Assembly (NCBI GenBank): GCA_003833135.1
Contig: QZLH01000235.1
Coordinates: forward strand, 59,477 to 123,476
DNA: 64,000 nt
Source of the DNA: Oehlia diaphana
Lineage: Eukaryota > Glomeromycota > Glomeromycetes > Glomerales > Glomeraceae
Reading direction: 5' to 3'
Part shown: positions 35,483-46,544 of the stretch, one piece after another
How positions within the stretch are numbered: position 1 is the first letter of the stretch
Layout of the letters: every line of letters begins with the position of its first letter
Notes under the pieces: generated by a model
Seen by the model: only the letters and a program-made list of their open reading frames with translations
What the model was told of the DNA's origin: nothing
The model's database searches: none
Made by a program: the position numbers and the translations under genes

Positions 35483-36060
35483 TTAAATTTCATTTATATC
35501 AAACTCATATTCTTTTGTAATATATTCTAAAGAAGAAGAATCAAGTAATTAATAAATTCCTTTACGTACTGACTTTAATACCTTTATTGTTGATTGGTTC
35601 TTCAATAAGTTTATTATCTAAGATGATTAAATGTTAAAATGTTGTAAATATTGACCAAATTTATATAAAAATAATGTTTACATACTTAGTTTCATAAGTG
35701 GACCAGTTAAAGAACTTAATGATCTACTTTTATAAATTGCTTTGGATGAGATTTTTCATTAAAATCCGGTCCAAGCATTTTGATTTTATTAATTCTAGTC
35801 TTACTTATTCCTTCAGCTTGATTAAAATATTCGGCATTCATTCCCATATTTGACCAAGAATTAAAAATTTCACAAACATCAGTTATTGAAGGTCTCTTTT
35901 TAGAATAAGGATTCCAACATCTTTTCATTAAATTAGCAAAATCTTCAGAAGTGTCATCAATAATATGAGGTCATTTTTCATCAATAATTATATGTCCAAC
36001 ATTAGCAATAGAGTTGTTAATTCCCACATAATCATGCCCAGCCCATACAATAAATATCAG
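35483..36060 (-). pseudogene. kinase C-terminal relic
   Basis: The minus strand reads DFANLMKRCWNPYSKKRPS, the sub-domain XI signature (RCWxxxxxxRPS) of TKL-type kinases, then TDVCEIFNSW and a linker. A frameshift at about 35730 separates this from the family's usual serine-rich tail (SRSLSSLTGPLMKL in the next frame). A last exon-like piece, LLDSSSLEYITKEYEFDIN, ends at TAA (35483-35485). Upstream a stop (near 35970) and loss of the N-lobe show that only the tail of a former kinase gene remains. Confidence 0.68.
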
Positions 36061-36290
36061 ATGATTTAGAAAATTTAACGTCTTACAATAATCACAAAAT
36101 GATAATCATGTCATACAGTAATTCAGTATGAATTTGCCGATCAAATCATAAGAATTACGTGCCGCAAACAAGTTAATCTAAACGTCACTGTTACACAGGT
36201 AGATGCGAATATGGTCATAGCTTAGTTAAGCCACAAAAAATCAAAAAAATTTCCTTGTAGAGAATTTTCTGCACTTTAGGCACTTTAAAA

Positions 36291-37560
36291 ATGTTTAATA
36301 ACTCTGAAATTAAAGTTACTAATAATTCAAATGAATGGCTGTTACAAAAAATTATTTTAAATATTACGATTATAAACATTTCAATAATATCTAAGAAATT
36401 GGTTTCGGAAGTTGTGGAAAAATATATCGCGCTAATTGGAAAATTTTCGCATTTAAATCTTTTTTATAATTAAAAGCATCACGATTAAAGAAATTAATAA
36501 TGAAGTAATTATAATATATAAATGTTTTATCTTAAATTTTATATATATATATATTACGTTCATGATTTAAAATTTTATTTATTTTAGCTTAAACTTCAAC
36601 GTGGAATGGATTTTCATGAGAATATTATTCGGTTTTATGGTTACAACAGGTATTAGAAATATTTCAAAGTATTATTTTAATAAGAATGAAAAAATCTAAA
36701 ATAATATCTTTCTCTCAAAAGAAAATCAAAATGATAATTCAAAAAAATATTTACTGGTGATGGAATGTGCCAATAATGGTACCCTTCGAAATTATTTAAG
36801 TGAAAATTTTGAAATCTTACTTGGAATGATAAATTAAGTCTGGCATTTCAGTTAGCTCATGTTGTAACATGCCTACATGACGAAGAGATATTCAGTTACA
36901 TCGTGATTTAGTAAGTTATTCATTTGCTTAATTGTATATTTATTTATTAAATTATATACAATCATTTATTTTATTTATTACTTTATAATAGCATTCCAAT
37001 AATATTTTAAGTCCACCAAAATACTATCAAATTGGCAGATTTTGGATTATCCAAGAGAATCGAAGAATCATTCAATGTTTAATCAAAATTATTTGGAATG
37101 ATTGCTTTCATTAATCCACAAATATTTAATAGAAAAAGGTGCGGCAATAACCAAAAACAAATATATTAATTACATAAAAAAAAGTGATTTTATAGTATTG
37201 ATATAATCTTTGTTATGAAAGTGGTATTGGAACTAGTATTAACAAACAAAAGGCATTTGAGCTAATTTAAAAGGCAGCAAATTTGGGAAATGCAAGTGGA
37301 ATAAACAGCTTAGGAGTATGATGTGAAAATGGTATTGGAACTGAAATTGATGAACAAAAGGCATTTGAAATATTTTAAGAAGCAGCAAATTTAGGAGATT
37401 ATACAGCTCAATATAATCTTGCTTCAATATATGAATATGGAAAAGGAGTCAAAAAGGATATAAATCATGCCAATTATTGATATGAAAAATCTGTTAAAAA
37501 AGAAATCGGGATGCTCGAGATAAATTAAATAAATTAAAAGAATTTTGGTGAAAGTTTTTT
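36291..37560 (+). pseudogene. kinase-Sel1 gene, full-length but dead
   Basis: The 5' end MFNNSEIKVTNNSNEW leads into a kinase domain recognisable in shifted frames: a glycine loop encoded as GFGSCGKIYRANW (one base lost), YLLVMECANNGTLRNYLSEN, VTCLHDEE before a damaged HRDL, then SNNILSPP-like and LADFGLSKRIEESFN. Further on, two or three Sel1 repeats read GIGT(S/E)I(N/D)(K/E)QKAFE...AANLG with TAA or TGA inside. The exon-intron layout is the same as in the intact gene at 53984-56518. Multiple stops and indels leave no usable frame. Confidence 0.75.
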
Positions 37561-37564
37561 GTAT

Positions 37565-38310
37565 TTGATTTGTTTATTAAGTGTTTAATAAAGAAATTAC
37601 CAAATTTTATTATTTTTCTTTTATTACAGGTGACCTATTTTGATAAAATTTTGGACTTCTTGTTTTTCTGCAGTAATGGATATATTGTGTGGATTAAAGT
37701 GTGCTAGTATTATGCTAAATATTTTGGATCTTGAAAATTTATAGATTGATATTTATTTTATTTGTTATTTATTTTATTCTTATTTTATTTATTTATTATT
37801 TGTAAAATGCCAATTCTATCATTAAATATAACATTAATTCATGTGTATTATAAGAATAGAAAATAAAAATTATTATATTAAATTTTTTAAAAAATTGTAA
37901 TTTCTGTAATATATAAGCTATAAAACATTATTTATATATACTATATATATATATGAAAATTATATAAAGGATAAAATAAAATTTTTTTAATTTCTTTTTT
38001 TAGTTGTTTTTAAACTGAGATACAAATTTTTTATTAATACTGCAGTCCTATATACTGTTTCATCAAAAATGCTTAAGAATAGAAAACGGGAGCATTTTTC
38101 ATTCTCCATTTGCGAGATTTATTATTGGATCAATTCGATATTGTTCTTTTTTCTGTTGATATGATGTACAGTATGTGTATTAAATAATAAAATGTAATAA
38201 TAACTAAATTTAAATAGATTAACAATAATAAGAGACTTCATAGTTCAATAAAGTGTAAGATACATATATAATAGTATTAATATAATTTTTTATTTTAGGA
38301 TTGATCAGAT
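37565..38310. other. AT-rich gene-free DNA
   Basis: No supported feature. Confidence 0.4.
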
Positions 38311-38314
38311 AATT

Positions 38315-38648
38315 TAATGGATAATTAGACAATCCGTCAACTTGATTGTTTTTTGGATTTACGTCTGAAATGATCAGCACCAATGATTAATATGAATTTA
38401 TTAATTGAAAAAGTGCGTATGTATCTTTATATAATACATTACATACCTTGAAAAAATCATCAGTCTTGATGTAATATTGTTGAATTTGGAAATATTTTTT
38501 GTAACAAACTAGCAAATGTCTGTATATATGTTAGGAAAAAAAAATATTTTATTAATTTATAATCAAAAAAATATATTTTTCTTTTTTTTTCTTTGCAAAA
38601 AAAATTTAAAATATATTACATACCGTTTTACCGGTAAAAGAAGCACCG
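38315..38648 (-). pseudogene. P-loop kinase relic, nicotinamide riboside kinase-like
   Basis: A 25-bp exon (38624-38648) encodes GASFTGKT, a Walker A motif (GxxxxGKT). It is joined across a GT-AG intron to 38447-38519, TFASLLQKIFPNSTILHQD, followed by two stop codons where a small indel has disrupted the DDFF motif. A further piece across another intron reads VNPKNNQVDG. The order GKTT, LLxxIFPNSxxxHQDDFFK is that of fungal and animal nicotinamide riboside kinases, which phosphorylate the vitamin precursor in NAD salvage. The 5' and 3' parts are not found. A separate open stretch upstream (38700-38835, LTVTPLQLRLITGTLSYV) looks membrane-like and is not explained by this family. Confidence 0.52.
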
Positions 38649-38849
38649 CTATATTAAATAAAATAATTCATATAAGTAAAACAAAAATTTTATAAATTTT
38701 CTTATTTATATGCTTAAATGCTGAAATCATTCCACATATTCCACATGTAACGTATGACAATGTTCCGGTTATTAACCGCAGTTGCAGAGGTGTAACAGTT
38801 AATCTTTCACAAATTAAGTATGGATTTTATTTTGTATAAGGGCTATCTA

Positions 38850-39160
38850 AAAAAAAAAGAAAAAAATTTCTATCTGTACACAAACACGGGTTTCCGAAAA
38901 AGTAAATTTTCTATGCTGATCATTTAATAAATAAATTTAACGAAAACAGGAAGAAAAAAAATAAATCAAAATTGACATTCAAAAACAACTTTGACGCTTT
39001 AAGTAAACTTGCTGAAAAGGCAAAAATACACATACTAAAATTATTTTAAAATTATATTTATTATAAATTTTTCTTTTACATAACTTTTTAATAAAGTCAC
39101 GTGATACGTGTATGAACACTCCGTATAAAATTAAGAAATTTTCTTTGATTAATAATATCA
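38850..39160. other. AT-rich gene-free DNA
   Basis: No supported feature. Confidence 0.35.
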
Positions 39161-39169
39161 TAAAATTCA

Positions 39170-39460
39170 ATGATGGAATTATTAAATAGTTCTCCAATAT
39201 TATCTATTATAAATGAGCAATATTTTTTAAGCATACCACAATATGCCAATGTGGTCTTTATTACCATGCTTTACCCACTGTTAATTAGCTTTATTATGTT
39301 TAGGATACACTTACTATGGGCATTAAGTACCAACGTCAGTAATACTTCCAAGATGGGCAAAAAATTCATAGGGTGCTGCTTCTAAGGAATTTAAAGAATT
39401 TTATAGAGAATACACTAAGAATGTTTTCAATTAATGTGTCATAAATTATTTGAAAATTTC
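39170..39460 (+). pseudogene. possible HMG-box gene relic
   Basis: One frame reads FRIHLLWALSTNVSNTSKMG. After a frame change comes GAASKEFKEFYREYTKNVF and then a stop. This order (basic or hydrophobic helix, lysine-rich linker, then A-x-x-EFK-x-FY helix) recalls the compact HMG boxes abundant in Rhizophagus. The match is loose and the pieces lie in different frames. If correct, it is a dead copy. Confidence 0.3.
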
Positions 39461-39469
39461 ATCTTAAGC

Positions 39470-40315
39470 ACGACATAAAAAAAACAAAGTTAAAGAATAA
39501 TAAAAAAATATTATGAGATATTAACATGAAAATTCTAAGTTTAGGACTTTTAGGCGGTAAAGCTTCAACATCTGATATATTAATTATATCATATAATAAA
39601 TGACGTTTTTCGTATCATATTTTTTAATTTTTTAATAGAGTCTATAGTATCGATAAAGAATAAATAATGACGTAATCAGTTTTTGCATTTCTAATTAAAC
39701 CAAGTTTGTTTTCAAGCGAATGTTATTACAAGCGCCACAATATGTTACACAAGAACGAACCTTATTATTTATTTATCTTTTTAGTATACCTCAATGAAAA
39801 ACTCGAATTCTATTCTAATTTGTTACACGCATAAAACGCATAAAGGTTACATCCGAATTTGAATAAGCTTCTAAGAAAGGTAATAAATAATAAGATATTG
39901 ATTGATAATAGAATGGTTCGAAGATTCGATTATCGACTTATGTACGAGATTGTATATTATTTCAAATAGAGTATTAACCCATAAAGTTTGAATAATTTAG
40001 TATAATTTACGAGATTTTATTAAAATTTTTATTATTTGACCAAGAATTTCATACAAAAAAATTCTTATAATAATTACCGAAATCGGCAATATGTGTACAA
40101 TGATTGTTGTTTTTCTAAATGTGGATATAGTTATAATTAGAATAACGGGAGATAACTCTTTTGAGATTATTATTATATGATATAATAATATGAAGGCGTA
40201 ATTATATTCTTCTTCTTTTTATTCTTTATCTATCTAAAAGAAGTTATATTTCATTGACATGAGTTTAAAGGCGTTTTTTTTAACGGATAACGAATTATAA
40301 TTTTCTCCGTTTTTT
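39470..40315. other. AT-rich DNA upstream of ML-domain gene
   Basis: No gene supported. The right end holds the promoter of the gene at 40394. Confidence 0.4.
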
Positions 40316-40319
40316 AACA

Positions 40320-40327
40320 TATAAATA
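40320..40327 (+). promoter_or_regulatory. candidate TATA box
   Basis: TATAAATA lies 66 bp before the ATG at 40394. It is followed by a C/T-rich leader (CATCACTTTC, TCCCTTTTTC), as is common before fungal start codons. This is a position-based inference. Confidence 0.4.
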
Positions 40328-40393
40328 TGGTACAATTCTGTTCGTATTTCATCACTTTCAAATTTATCCCTTTTTCAAACAGTCTTTATAAAG

Positions 40394-40960
40394 ATGAATA
40401 TTTTACTTTTTATCTTCTTGTTTTTTACAACATTCTCATCATCATCAACTCTTATAAGTCGTCAAGAAGCACTCGGTGGCTTTAAGCCGTGTGTTGGAAC
40501 TTTTCCAAATGAAATTACCACATATGGTTTAACGCCGAATCCAATTATCATAGGCCAAATGGGTACTGTTCATATTGCTGGCAAAGCAACTGTACCAATT
40601 GAAAATGGGGCGTTATATAATACGACATTATTTCATGAGAATCAAGTAATTCACCAGCACGGCCATGAATTTTGCCAAATGTTTGTTATACCAAATGGTT
40701 CCACCTGTCCAATAAATGGTGATTATGATTTTACCATAAATTTCCCGACAGAATCATCAACAAATGATCCCGTAAATATTTCAGTCGAATCTGATGCAAG
40801 AATACATAGTTAGTATTTTAATTTTATTATGTTTTTTTTTTTTATAAAGTTTTATTATAAAGTATTTTAATTATTAATTTTGATTTTTTATACAGTCATA
40901 AATCCTGATGGTAACATTCTATCATGTATTGAAGGAAAAATCACGTTTCAGTATCCCTGA
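40394..40960 (+). CDS. secreted ML-domain (NPC2/PG-PI transfer-like) protein
   Basis: Two exons, 40394-40808 and 40896-40960, separated by an 87-bp GT-AG intron in phase 1, give 159 residues. The N-terminus MNILLFIFLFFTTFSSSS is a clear signal peptide. The mature part begins near a dibasic or polar stretch (ISRQEALGGF). It reads as an ML-type beta sandwich: FKPCVGTFPN, a central VHIAGKATVPIENGALYN, EFCQMF, STCPINGDYDFTINFP and a C-terminal strand LSCIEGKITFQYP that needs exon 2. Four cysteines can form two disulfides. The CP-hydrophilic-G-x-Y-x-F pattern is typical of the lipid-binding ML family (NPC2, phosphatidylglycerol/phosphatidylinositol transfer protein). Likely role: lipid binding outside the cell or in the vacuole; the ligand is unknown. 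A candidate TATA box lies 66 bp upstream. Confidence 0.87.
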
Positions 40961-40964
40961 TATT

Positions 40965-42300
40965 GTTAGATAATATTGTTAGAATGATTTTGTTAGTACA
41001 TAAGATGATATTGTTAGTGCATAAGATTATTTTTGTAATTTTTGTATCTTTTACATACTAAAATTTATTATATCGACATTTTTTATAATAATTTCATTTG
41101 TACTTTTTTATTAAAAAAAAATTATATTTTAATATATCATAATATTATTATAAAAGTTCTATACAAAATTTTAAGTTACCACTTTCGCGTATTGAAATAT
41201 AATTTTATCAATATTTTCTTTGTATAAGGACATGTATGTGATTATATTGTATTAGCATTTTTTAAAAAATATTATGCAATTTATGCAAATTTGTTGAGTG
41301 TCATTAAGATTAATGTTACTTCGACGTTAAGCCGTAAATGACCAGTAAAAATATGTCGAAATTTTACTTCATTATTACTATATACCATATGGTAATCTGC
41401 TAAAGTTGCATTGACCATATGATAAGGACTGACGTTTCCTAATAATAAAATAAGGTCATATGTTAAATCTATCTCATTTATTATAAAATTACAATTGATC
41501 GTTAGCATTTGAATGCATCTTTTAAAAATAATCTTTTTTGAGAAAATAAATAATTTTTTACTCTATAAACTGAAATTTGTAGCCTATATATTTTTAAATT
41601 TCAATACTAGTAAGGTACTACTTTTTTTTTGTACTTATAATATATTTGCAAGCGAATAATATTTCATGTTCAAAACTTTCTAATAATAAATTGTTATCTT
41701 TATTCTTTCGAATTGATATTAATTATTTTATTCAATCTGATATGTTTAAGATTTCCTGTTTTTAGAATTTATCATATTATTTATAATTCTTAATACTAAT
41801 ACTCTTGCATCTCCAATATCTTAAAGCAAAGAATACTTCTTTGGTCAATTAAAAGTTCTCTTGCCTCTTTTTAAGAAGTTTCTCAATTCAAAGATTAAAA
41901 GATTATTGAGGTCTTTCCAGATATTACTCGAGAATGAAGAGTATAATATAACTTTTTCTTTACATTGTTACATATACTTGTAAATTTGAAGTATATGTTG
42001 ATAAAAAGCTGGTTTATATGATTATTTCATTGCCAAGTTCCTAGTAGACTATTAAAGTTTGACATGTAGGTTTAATTATTTTAATATATTATAATCTGCA
42101 TTTGGTATAACTTTTTAATATGTATAGGAATTGCTCATCTACTATAAAGAGGTGTTATATGCTTATTATTAAATTATGTCTATGAGGCATTTTACTATAT
42201 ATCTGATATAGTATTGATGTTGAATAATCTGTATAAATTTAATATGTACCAAGTCATATTATTCATCATTTTTATTTAAAATATATTAATTTATTTATTA
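40965..42300. other. AT-rich gene-free DNA
   Basis: The open frames here (41042-41227, 41281-41508) are composition-driven and lack any protein feature. Confidence 0.4.
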
Positions 42301-42318
42301 TGATGTTGGTAAATGTAA

Positions 42319-42546
42319 GGCCGCTCTAATTTGATTGTTTGTTTAACGTCTAGAATTTATAAAGAGTTTGAGGGGAGAAAGGGTCTACAATAAACAAAAT
42401 AATATAATATAACTTTTGGAAAAATTCAGGAAAATTTAGAGGGGGTATTTAAACATATTTATTATTATATGTTTAATAGGATCCAGATTTTTGAAAATAA
42501 TAGAGTGGGAAGGGGTACATAAAACAAATAATTAATTGGAGCGGCC
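42319..42546. mobile_element. MITE-like element, GGCC-ended TIRs, TAA target
   Basis: A 228-bp segment with ends GGCCGCTCTAATTTGATT and, on the opposite strand, GGCCGCTCCAATTAATT. TAA flanks both sides (42316-42318 and 42547-42549). The interior is non-coding and resembles, in reverse orientation, the interior of 1567-1814. A 3-bp TAA or TWA target is typical of PIF/Harbinger-type MITEs, which would fit. Confidence 0.78.
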
Positions 42547-42607
42547 TAATTATAATTATTATTAATAAGAATTTTATGAGATTTGCTTGGCATATTTTCT
42601 ATTTTTT

Positions 42608-42702
42608 TTTTTACTTGATATGTGTATAGTCCCTGGCAAGGTTTCTTCGTTTTTTTTTACTTGATACATGTATAGTCCCTGGCAAGGTTTCTTCATTTAG
42701 CT
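42608..42702. repeat. two-copy tandem repeat, ~50 bp
   Basis: ACTTGATA(T/C)(G/A)TGTATAGTCC followed by CTGGCAAGGTTTCTTC occurs twice in tandem with very few differences. Confidence 0.85.
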
Positions 42703-42709
42703 CACATTG

Positions 42710-43860
42710 GCAAACCGGGATTATAGTTTTTCTTTGCATAGTGCTTTATTAATATTCTATGGCAGATAATTTCCTTATTCTACTATACTACTAATTTTTA
42801 TTAAAATGAATCTATTATATTTATCCAAAAATCCAAAAGAAAGAATAATTTATCTATATATTATTTATAAACATTTGTTTGTATCTAATATTTAATATTA
42901 AAATTAAAAAATCTATATGAATAATTTATTATTATAAAACATTATACCATTGTTCATGTGTATTTTTCTTTAATATGTTAAATGGTACCTGGTCATTTTC
43001 ACTTGGAATTAATTGATATAAACTATATACTTTATTATAATTTCTTAATTTATAAATGTTTATGCAAAAAAATAAAAAATAAATATTTTAATAATTTTTT
43101 TTGATTTTTAATTAATTCAAAGCTAAGTTATATACATATTATATATTTTTAGTTTGATATATATATATATAATACTTATTTATAAAATGGTTGTTATTTC
43201 TTAATTAATTATTAAATAAAGTTCATAATTGGAAATTTCTTTGTAATATAATGGAAATTATTTTATTCCAAAAATGGTATTATATACAAAATACAAAATT
43301 TGAAGAAAAATGCTTTGATTTCATACAAAATTGAAGTAAATAATTTGATGAAATTATAATATAAGGATATAAGGATATAATAATCTAATTTTACTTTTAT
43401 AAACACTTGGTTTTTTTTTTATACTAAAACAATATTTTAATTTTCAAATATTTTAAACTTTTTTTAAACATTAAAAAAAATTATTCTTATTTTACTTAAA
43501 AAAAAAAAATATTATTATTATTAATTTAAAAACAAATTTTCTTTTCTGCCTAATATACTGTATATGACAATAATTGCCAATGTATATAATAATTTATCTG
43601 CAAAATAATAATTGATGGGCAATCATTTATCCGAAAAATAATGAGAATAGGTAGATAATTAGCACAGAATTTATAAAAAGAAAATCAGAAATAAACAAAT
43701 ATGTAAAGTATATACTGATAACTTTAGTATTCCGGAGTTAATTTTTATATTTATAGCTAAGTGGAACTTGTATATGTCAGATTCATGGAGTAGATGAATG
43801 AATCAATTCATTGACATAAAGTTAGTATGTGCAATAATAACTTTAATATTTTTATATCTT
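42710..43860. other. AT-rich gene-free DNA
   Basis: No supported feature; dominated by A/T runs. Confidence 0.4.
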
Positions 43861-43869
43861 AATCCAAAA

Positions 43870-44210
43870 TAATAATTCCATAATCGTTTATTGCTTACAA
43901 TTTGCGGCAATAAAATTCTTCCTCTTTTCTATTCCCTTTTTTATTTTAAAATATTTTTTAAAAATCTGCTAAAACAATAAAAAACGCTAAACAATAAAAT
44001 GAAGTATGAAATATTGTTATACACGTGAGTGTTTTTTTTCTCATAATATAAGTTTTTATAAATTATATTAATATTCTACATTTATTTTCAGCTAAATGAA
44101 ATAGGTCTAAGAAGGTTGTTCAGCAAACGTGTGGAACCGCTCAAATACTAATCTTTATCAAGTTACAGTAGCTTGAATATTCTTCAAAATATGAATATTT
44201 TATGTGGAAT
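43870..44210 (+). repeat. dispersed duplicated segment, copy 1
   Basis: Shares an ordered set of words with 60540-60990: AAAATTC(T/N)TC...TCTTTTCTATT, TTTTAAAATA, AACAATAAAA, AAGTATG(A/G)AATATT and GCTCAAATA(C/T)TAAT followed by TTATCAAG or TTGTCAAG. This copy lies upstream of a kinase relic, so the block may be a former promoter region of that gene family. Confidence 0.55.
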
Positions 44211-44352
44211 TACACAGTTGTTTTTCATTTTACAGTGTAGTTTTGGCAAGATTATGCTGTACATCTTATATTTCTCATCAATATGACTCTGGTGCACTAG
44301 AACAATGTGTTAAGACCACATTTTTGATTAACTTGGACGGAGCCTGTCTAAA

Positions 44353-44517
44353 TTAAGCAAAAATGCAGACAAATACCATTTAAAATATTATAAATACAAT
44401 GATTTTAATCAAATAAAAGAGATAGGTGGTGGATTAGTTGGTAAAGTGTATAAAGTAAATTGGAAACAAAATGGCAAATGTTTAGTGGATAAATTCGTTG
44501 AAGGATATCAGCCGTAG
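44353..44517 (+). pseudogene. kinase N-lobe relic
   Basis: A 54-codon open stretch reads KYYKYNDFNQIKEIGGGLVG and then KVYKVNWKQNGKCLV. This is the glycine loop and first strands of the TKL-type kinases seen elsewhere in the window (compare FHNIKKI...GKVYRANW at 53984). It stops at TAG right after DKF, where the family has the ATP-anchoring lysine. No further kinase sequence follows. Confidence 0.65.
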
Positions 44518-44783
44518 TATTGATAAAATTGACTTTTTTGATACGAAAGCCTTGTAAGCATCTAATTTACCTTTAAAGTCCAGAAATCCGGAATCCCTAG
44601 AATAAAAATAAGAAATGAAACATTAGAAACAGTTACCCAACGGATCCTATACTATGTGTCGAATGCAGACAATTCAATGACAACAATGGATTATGTATTA
44701 ACCACTCCATTAAAATTCATGTCACTTTACACAAATTCAAATCAATTTTGTTTGATATTTACATAAACACGCCACTGGTTTAA

Positions 44784-45352
44784 CTTTCTGATCTACGACA
44801 AAGAATCAACGATTCTTTATTATTCAATACTCCAAATAGTAACACATTTCCGAACGCTTTACCAATTACTCATCCATGTTATTTGTTAGTACACAATTTT
44901 ATACTTGCTGAATTAACCACTTATTCTACAACAATATTGGAAATCGCCATATCCGCGATTCCGCTTTCCATTACTCCATTCATAAAAGAACTTACCGTAA
45001 AGTCACGAATATAAGCACCCCTGAATATAAGCACCCCAGATTTTTATATTGCCCGAACACTATGATAATTTGGGCCAATACTATAATATACCAAATATAT
45101 AAATTTACCCAAATAAAGCACCCCTATAAGTAATTCGGCCACATGGACCGAACGCTCCACCGTCTTCAACAATGGGAAATCGCTCAAGGAATAATGAAAA
45201 ATAGAAATAACGTTATCACTATTATTTCAAAAGAAATCGTAAAAACACTACACATACCAACGTTGCTAGCTCTCGGCCTAACAGAGTCTTTTGCTTTACA
45301 ACCTTATGATAGGATAGACGGACGTGTACCATATTCGATGGACGTCGAGTAA
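44784..45352 (+). pseudogene. unrecognised coding relic split by inserted repeat
   Basis: An open stretch of 76 codons (44784-45014) contains LRQRINDSLLFNTPNSNTFP and LTTYSTTILEIAISAIPLSI. Around 45000-45140 the sequence changes to repeat-like words (AATATAAGCACCCC twice, TTTGGGCCAATA, AAAGCACCCC). After that, 45143-45352 reads MDRTLHRLQQWEIAQGIMKN and ends YDRIDGRVPYSMDVE. Both flanks have more balanced composition than the surroundings. I infer one former gene interrupted by a short element. The protein family is not recognised, and 45143-45352 could be a small gene on its own. Confidence 0.35.
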
Positions 45353-45916
45353 TTTTTTGCATTCGGGTACTTGGGAAACCTATAGGGATACTTTGTTGTT
45401 TAATATATGTTTATCTATATAGTTTTTTTTATGATTTTCTTTATTTACCTACAATTCACATAGACATTAATTATTATATTTTATTTCTCTCTTTCGGTAT
45501 GTTATAATTAACGATATGAGAGCAGTATTATATTATAAATTAATTAAATCAACATTTTTTTCAGACGAATATTATGATATAATATTTATGTGCAATTGCA
45601 CAAAGTTATAAAGGCGGTGTTTACTACATAGATATGTCTCTTTAAAATTATCTTGAATTAAGGATAATATAAGAAAAATGTGTGCAGTTAAATAAATCAA
45701 TAAAATATTTTTAAGCTGCTTGTAAATTATATGGTTTAATAATTATTTATTTAAATAACATATCAGATATAGTTATAAATACAGATAATTGGAAAAAGTA
45801 CAAAAGATAGAGTTTTAAAAAAAAAATAAATGAAATTTTTGTACAAAATTTTTCACGACGGGTTTTAGTATACATATTATGAATTAAAAAAGCTGAATAA
45901 TTTTTGAATATTAAAA

Positions 45917-46538
45917 TTAACCTTCATATCCTTCATATTGCGTTTCTGGTTCTGCGTCACGTTTATTAAAGTCGTCCCGTTTGTTAAAGTCGTCCCGTTT
46001 GTTAAAGTCATCTCGTTTGTTAAAGTCATCTCGTTTGTTAAAGTCGTCACGTCTATCATAGCCTGGTTCTGCGTCACGTTTGTTAAAGTCGTCACGTTTG
46101 TTAAAGTCGTCCCGTTTGTTAAAGTCGTCCCGTTTGTTAAAGTCGTCCCGTTTGTTAAAGTCGTCCCGTTTGTTAAAGTCGTCCCGTTTGTTAAAGTCGT
46201 CCCGTTTGTTAAAATCGTCCCGTTTGTTAAAGTCATCTCGTTTGTTAAAGTCGTCACGTCTATCATAGCCTGGTTCTGCGTCACGTTTGTTAAAGTCGTC
46301 CCGTCTATCATAGCCTGGTTCTGCGTCACGTTTATTATCACCTCCTCTGGGTTCTGCGTTTGCGTCACGTTGCTTCCACGCTTCTGGTTCTGCGCCTGCG
46401 ACAATGGGTGAATTAAAATATTATTAAAAGAATTTGTTTGACTAATTTGATAAAAAAAGAAAAAAAAATTTTAATAATTTATTTACTCGCTAAAACCATA
46501 GTAATGCCGAAAATCAACAGTAAGTGTTTTAATTGCAT
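45917..46538 (-). CDS. secreted KR-repeat protein, SP7/KEX2-repeat effector-like
   Basis: Exons 46487-46538 and 45917-46395, with a 91-bp GT-AG intron in phase 1, give 176 residues. Residues 1-17, MQLKHLLLIFGITMVLA, form a signal peptide. Mature residues start SAEPEAWKQRDANAEPRGGD. Then come three 15-residue blocks KRDAEPGYDRRDDFN, thirteen 6-residue units KRDDFN (nine between blocks 2 and 3, four after), and the end KRDAEPETQYEGYEG. Each unit starts with the dibasic KR (or has RR), the cleavage site of Kex2 in the Golgi; processing would release DAEPGYD- and DDFN-type peptides. Signal peptide plus hydrophilic imperfect repeats resembles the SP7 family of Rhizophagus symbiosis effectors and fungal KEX2-repeat precursors (recognised from general knowledge, not checked). 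Other frames of the array are also open but have no start signal or sense. Confidence 0.82.
45960..46330. repeat. 18-bp tandem minisatellite inside coding region
   Basis: Near-identical copies of GTTAAAGTCGTCCCGTTT, interrupted three times by a longer insert (GTCTATCATAGCCTGGTTCT...). Copies differ mainly at one or two silent positions (GTCCCG, GTCACG, ATCTCG), so selection on the protein frame KRDDFN is plausible. Arrays of this type expand and contract easily. Confidence 0.95.
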
Positions 46539-46544
46539 GATTCA

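Noticed and set aside
45960..46330. CRISPR-like regular repeat array
   Set aside because: Units are contiguous 18-bp coding repeats without unique spacers, and the genome is eukaryotic.
45877..46411. Open frames NGTTLT-type (minus) and VKVVPF/LLKSSR-type (plus) over the 18-bp array
   Set aside because: The array lacks stops in nearly all frames; only the spliced minus-strand KRDDFN frame is preceded by a signal peptide exon and has a sensible end.
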